The notes beneath the pieces are model-generated. The model searched no databases. It saw only the letters and a list, made by a program, of their open reading frames with translations, and was not told the DNA's origin. Of a stretch of 16,974 bases of DNA, positions 13,716 to 16,974 are shown piece by piece (positions within the stretch are counted from its first letter, which is position 1; the number at the start of each line of letters is the position of its first letter). This DNA comes from CAYMLL01 sp964390645. Its GTDB lineage: Bacteria > Planctomycetota > UBA8108. The stretch spans positions 1 through 16,974 of the forward strand of contig CAYMLL010000160.1 of assembly GCA_964390645.1 (NCBI GenBank). Reading direction: 5' to 3'. The position numbers and the translations under genes are program-made.

Positions 13716-16700
13716 ATGTCGACTGCCTGTCGCGTAGTTCTGGGGACGCTTCTCGCGTTCGGTGGCGGCCTTCAGGTACGCTCGCAGGAGCTCCCGGTCG
13801 TCCTTCGCTGCGGTCTCGGCGCGCCGCCCGCCGGCGCTGTCGATCCGGCGGGTGGCCTGTGGCCGGACCACCCGTTCAGCGTTCGTCGTGGCTACGGGTT
13901 CATCGACGGGCGCGCGGGGCGGCTCGCCGAAGGCGCCGTGCGCGACGCGCAGGAAGGCTGGCCGGTGACCTGGCGTCAGGGAGCGTTCAAGTACGCGTTC
14001 CGCCTCCCACGCGGGCGCTACCTCGTCGAGCTCGGCTTCGTCGAGACCGACGTCGCGCGGGCAGGCTTGCGGGTGTTCGATGTCCAGGCGGAAGACGAGT
14101 CCGTGCTCGAGCGTGTCGACATCTACGACGAGGCCGGCGACTTCTCGTGGCTCGAGCGCGCCTTCCTGATCGATGTCTACGACGGCTGGCTCGACATCCG
14201 CTTCGTGCCGGTGACCGGCGATCGGGAGCCGCGCGTCTCGCGCATTGTCGTCAGCCTGCAGGCGCCCCGTCAGGGCTCGGCCCCGACACCCGTGGCTCCG
14301 GATCTCAGCGGCCGCGCCGCGCCCCTGCGGAACCTGCTCGAGTGGACCCGACCCGCGATCGGTGAGGACGGCGACCTCATCGGGGCGATCGCCGGCTACG
14401 GCCTCTTTCGCTCGGAGTCGCTCGACGGGCCGTTCGAGAGCTTGACGACGGAGGCGGAGTCCATTCGCGTGCGTCGGTTCGTCGACACGCAGGTCCGGAG
14501 CGGCGTCACCTACCACTACCGGGTGCGTGCCAGGGGTGTGGAGGGCGGTCGGAGCGCGATGTCCGACACCGTCTCTGTCCGCACCGAAGACGGCAACCTC
14601 CACGGCTTGCGGACCCATGAGCTCGTGACCGCTGCGGCGAGCCTGTCGCGCATCTGCGTTCGTCGCGATCCGATGACGCGCGGCCCCGCTCACATCGTTC
14701 TCGGGGACCGTCAGCTGCCGGTCGAGCTCGGATACCAGGTCGCCGATCACCGCTGGCAGCTGCGCAAGTCGCTGAACGTCGACATGTCCTTTGATCGCTA
14801 CCGCGTCTTTCGCAAGCGTGCGGAGCTGTCCCTGAGCGCGGAGTCCGGCGACTGGACGCAGCTGCGTGAGAGACTCTCGTCCGACGCCGCGGCGGCGCTC
14901 GGGCTCGCGTCGCCGCTCGTCGAGCCTGTCGTCGTGTTCCTGAACGGTCGCCGGCTCGGCCTTCGCCACGATATCGAGGATCTCGACAGCAAGTTCCGCA
15001 AGCGTGTGCGGCTCGATCGAGTCGGGCTTCTCTGCCGGCTCCTCGGTGACGATCACTGGCGTCCCGACTGGGCGCCGCGGGGAGTGCGGATCGGCAAGAG
15101 CGGGAACGTCGTCGCGCTCAGCGAGCTCGTCGGTCAGCTGAACCGTCTGCATCCCGGCGAGATCGAGAGTTTCTTCACCACCCACATGTACCTCGATCGC
15201 TTCATCGACCGCATGGCCTTCGCTGCACTGCGCGGCGAGCTGGATCTTCCGGCGTCATCGACCTACCTGCTCAGAGACTCGCGCAACGGCAGGTGGGAGC
15301 CGTTCCGGCAGCACCATCGCAGCGGCGACTGGGGGATCGAGGACTGGCGTCGGACGGTGCACGTGCCGCGTGGCGACGAGGTCGACCGCGTTCTCTTTCC
15401 GTCGAGTCAGCGCGTCGGCGCTGCGAGGCGCGCGCAGTGGATGGTGCTCTACACGCGGTTCTTTCAGTCGGAACTCCTGCGGACGAGGTATCTGAAGCGA
15501 GTCGAGGAGATGCTCACGAAGGATCTTCCGCCGCAGCGGCTCGACGAGATCATCGACAGCGCCTTCGCGCGGATCCTGGAGCCCGTGCTCGATGAGGAGG
15601 CGCTCTGGCCTTTCGATCGCGGCGCGTCCTTTCTCGGGGGGCCGGCGAAGATCAAGGCGGCGCACCGGCTTCGCGCTGCGGCCCTCGAACGGGCCGTCAA
15701 GAGCGCTCTCGCCCGGGAGGAGGAGCCACTCGTCATCTCGCGTTTTCTGCTGCAGCCGGATTCCGGCGAGCCGTGGATCGAGCTGCGGAACCGGTCGCGA
15801 CGGCCGGTGCAGCTGGCGCGGTACAGGCTCTCGGAGGCCTTCGCCGCGGCAGGTCGCGTCATCGCGACGAGGACGGACGTCGCCCCCGGTCGGATCTTTC
15901 GCGTCGGGCTGCCGCTCGATGGTCGGGGCGCCGGCCGGGGTGCTGGCGGCGTCTTCGTACTCTGGCGTCAGCGCCGCCCGGGCCTCTTCGACGTCGCCGA
16001 CTTCGCATACTACGGGCATCAGACGACGGGCCTCGCCTACGGCCGCGATGACCGCTCTGCCAGCGGCTGGAGCTTCGTCTCCGGGAAGGCGCTCGACGGC
16101 TCGCCGGATGTCGTCGGCCCGGCGGCGCTCGAGGCCCCGACGCCGTACTACCGATCTTCGATCCGCGAGGCCTCCAGCGGCGACCAGACGATCGTCTTCC
16201 AGTCGCGCGGGGGGCGTGCCGAAGGCCCCGAGAGGATCGCTTCGGTGAAGCTGCGCTATCGCGCCGCGGGGGTCGAGCTCTTCCAGACCGTGCCGATGGG
16301 ATGGGACGACAAGCGCTTCGAGCACATCGTGACGCTCGAGAAGACGGAAGGTCGCCCGCGGACGGAGTACTACTTCGTCGCCACGAGCGAGTCCGGTGTC
16401 GAGCGCGCCTATCCGCTCGGGGCGCCGGCGGTCACGCTGGCGTTGCCCGTCTTGCCGGGCCTGAAGATCAACGAGATCTGCCCACGACCGGGCACCTCGG
16501 CGGAGGCGCCCGGAGAGTTCGTCGAGATTCACAACCCGACGGACGAGCCGGTCTCCCTCGAGGGGCTCCACCTCAGCGACGACCGCCGTCGTCCGACCAA
16601 GTGGCGTATCACCGAGGAGATCGTGCTGAAGCCCAAGGGCTACGTCGTGTTCTTCGCGGACGGCCTCAACCGCGGTCGGCACGCGAGCTTCAAGCTCGCC

Positions 16701-16974
16701 AACTCCGGCGAGTTCGTCGGGCTGTACGGCCGAGCGCAGGAGGGCAGCCTGCGCATCGACGCGGTGGCGTTCCGCGGCGTGCCGCTCGGGCACTCCTGGG
16801 GACGCAGGCAGGACGGGACGAGGAGCTTTCGCGACTGGAAGGACCCGACGCCCGGCGCGCGCAACCTGCCAAAGATCTCGAGGGAGCTTATCGAGAAGGC
16901 CCGCGCGAAGCGTGCGCGTGCGCGTGAGGGTGAGGGTGAGCGTGAGCGTGAGCGTGAGCGTGAGCGTCAGCGTG
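13716..16974 (+). CDS. Secreted malectin-FN3-CotH-lamin tail domain protein, 3' end outside window
   Basis: The frame is open from ATG 13716 to the right edge, 1086 residues without a stop. Residues 1-23 look like a signal peptide (ACR, a hydrophobic core, then VRS before Q24). Next comes a malectin-like carbohydrate-binding domain (~28-180: VDPAGGLWPDHPF, then Y-F-L-P-G-Y-V-E-type strands) and an FN3 module (~200-290: LLEWTRP, GYGLFRSE, TYHYRVRARG). A CotH-kinase-like domain follows (~296-525: YRVFRKRAELSL, SGDWTQLRERLSSDAAAALGL, VFLN410GRRLGLR). A first lamin-tail-like domain lies at ~670-790, a beta-sandwich spacer at ~815-910, and a clear second lamin tail domain at ~914-1051 (KINEICPRPG, EFVEIHNPTDEPVSLEGLHLSD, GYVVFFADG, PTPGARN). 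CotH enzymes phosphorylate secreted proteins; activity here is untested and key aspartates cannot be placed by eye. The protein probably acts at the cell surface. There is no strong ribosome binding site at the start. Confidence 0.85.
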   Translation, partial: MSTACRVVLGTLLAFGGGLQVRSQELPVVLRCGLGAPPAGAVDPAGGLWPDHPFSVRRGYGFIDGRAGRLAEGAVRDAQEGWPVTWRQGAFKYAFRLPRGRYLVELGFVETDVARAGLRVFDVQAEDESVLERVDIYDEAGDFSWLERAFLIDVYDGWLDIRFVPVTGDREPRVSRIVVSLQAPRQGSAPTPVAPDLSGRAAPLRNLLEWTRPAIGEDGDLIGAIAGYGLFRSESLDGPFESLTTEAESIRVRRFVDTQVRSGVTYHYRVRARGVEGGRSAMSDTVSVRTEDGNLHGLRTHELVTAAASLSRICVRRDPMTRGPAHIVLGDRQLPVELGYQVADHRWQLRKSLNVDMSFDRYRVFRKRAELSLSAESGDWTQLRERLSSDAAAALGLASPLVEPVVVFLNGRRLGLRHDIEDLDSKFRKRVRLDRVGLLCRLLGDDHWRPDWAPRGVRIGKSGNVVALSELVGQLNRLHPGEIESFFTTHMYLDRFIDRMAFAALRGELDLPASSTYLLRDSRNGRWEPFRQHHRSGDWGIEDWRRTVHVPRGDEVDRVLFPSSQRVGAARRAQWMVLYTRFFQSELLRTRYLKRVEEMLTKDLPPQRLDEIIDSAFARILEPVLDEEALWPFDRGASFLGGPAKIKAAHRLRAAALERAVKSALAREEEPLVISRFLLQPDSGEPWIELRNRSRRPVQLARYRLSEAFAAAGRVIATRTDVAPGRIFRVGLPLDGRGAGRGAGGVFVLWRQRRPGLFDVADFAYYGHQTTGLAYGRDDRSASGWSFVSGKALDGSPDVVGPAALEAPTPYYRSSIREASSGDQTIVFQSRGGRAEGPERIASVKLRYRAAGVELFQTVPMGWDDKRFEHIVTLEKTEGRPRTEYYFVATSESGVERAYPLGAPAVTLALPVLPGLKINEICPRPGTSAEAPGEFVEIHNPTDEPVSLEGLHLSDDRRRPTKWRITEEIVLKPKGYVVFFADGLNRGRHASFKLANSGEFVGLYGRAQEGSLRIDAVAFRGVPLGHSWGRRQDGTRSFRDWKDPTPGARNLPKISRELIEKARAKRARAREGEGERERERERERQR
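16914..16973 (+). repeat. Hexanucleotide tandem array encoding Glu-Arg repeats
   Basis: Ten contiguous 6-base units run to the window edge: gcgcgt twice, gagggt twice, gagcgt five times and cagcgt once. In the frame of the CotH/LTD protein they encode (AR)2(EG)2(ER)5QR. Units differ by one or two bases, which suggests growth by slippage. Copy changes keep the frame and would alter only the charged tail. The array may continue past the edge. Confidence 0.85.

Overview
The window is high-GC, densely coded bacterial chromosome with no tRNA, rRNA, CRISPR array, phage gene or insertion sequence that I can see. The gene content suggests an uncultured, planctomycete-like bacterium. It has a giant FHA plus Ser/Thr kinase with a transmembrane segment and an exported lectin-like region, a secreted malectin-FN3-CotH-lamin-tail protein, a WD40 protein, and secreted orphans of the kind common in Planctomycetota. 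This lineage call is inference from family content; there is no marker gene.

Layout, left to right. (1) The C-terminal end of a WD40 protein (from the left edge to 613, +) runs tail-to-tail into a long exported repeat protein (610-2910, -); the two stop codons share one CTAG. (2) A divergent control region (2911-3266) carries two sigma70-like promoters back to back. Their -35 boxes form a GTCAA-N4-TTGAC palindrome. The leftward leader holds a regular ladder of GGA motifs ending at the ribosome binding site; the rightward leader holds two strong hairpins. (3) Rightward from it come a lipoprotein of unknown function (3267-4217) and a PhnP-like metallo-beta-lactamase-fold hydrolase (4214-5068), coupled by ATGA. 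(4) On the other strand lies an apolipoprotein N-acyltransferase-like membrane protein (5113-6636) that appears to have lost its catalytic Cys and Lys. (5) Rightward again: an HNH nuclease (6824-7423), possibly leaderless, then an SDR oxidoreductase (7615-8370) and a ChrA-type transporter (8378-9583), which look like one operon. (6) An FHA-kinase of 1226 residues (9829-13509) with its own promoter. (7) A secreted multidomain CotH/lamin-tail protein (13716 to the right edge), cut off inside a hexanucleotide repeat that encodes Glu-Arg.

Four of the products carry export or membrane signals and very little known function: the repeat protein, the lipoprotein, the exported part of the kinase, and the CotH/LTD protein. 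The region therefore looks like cell-envelope biology rather than core metabolism. The best candidates for undescribed biology are the roughly 30-copy P-F/L-Y/L beta-repeat protein with its unusual control region, and the Lnt-like protein lacking its nucleophile.
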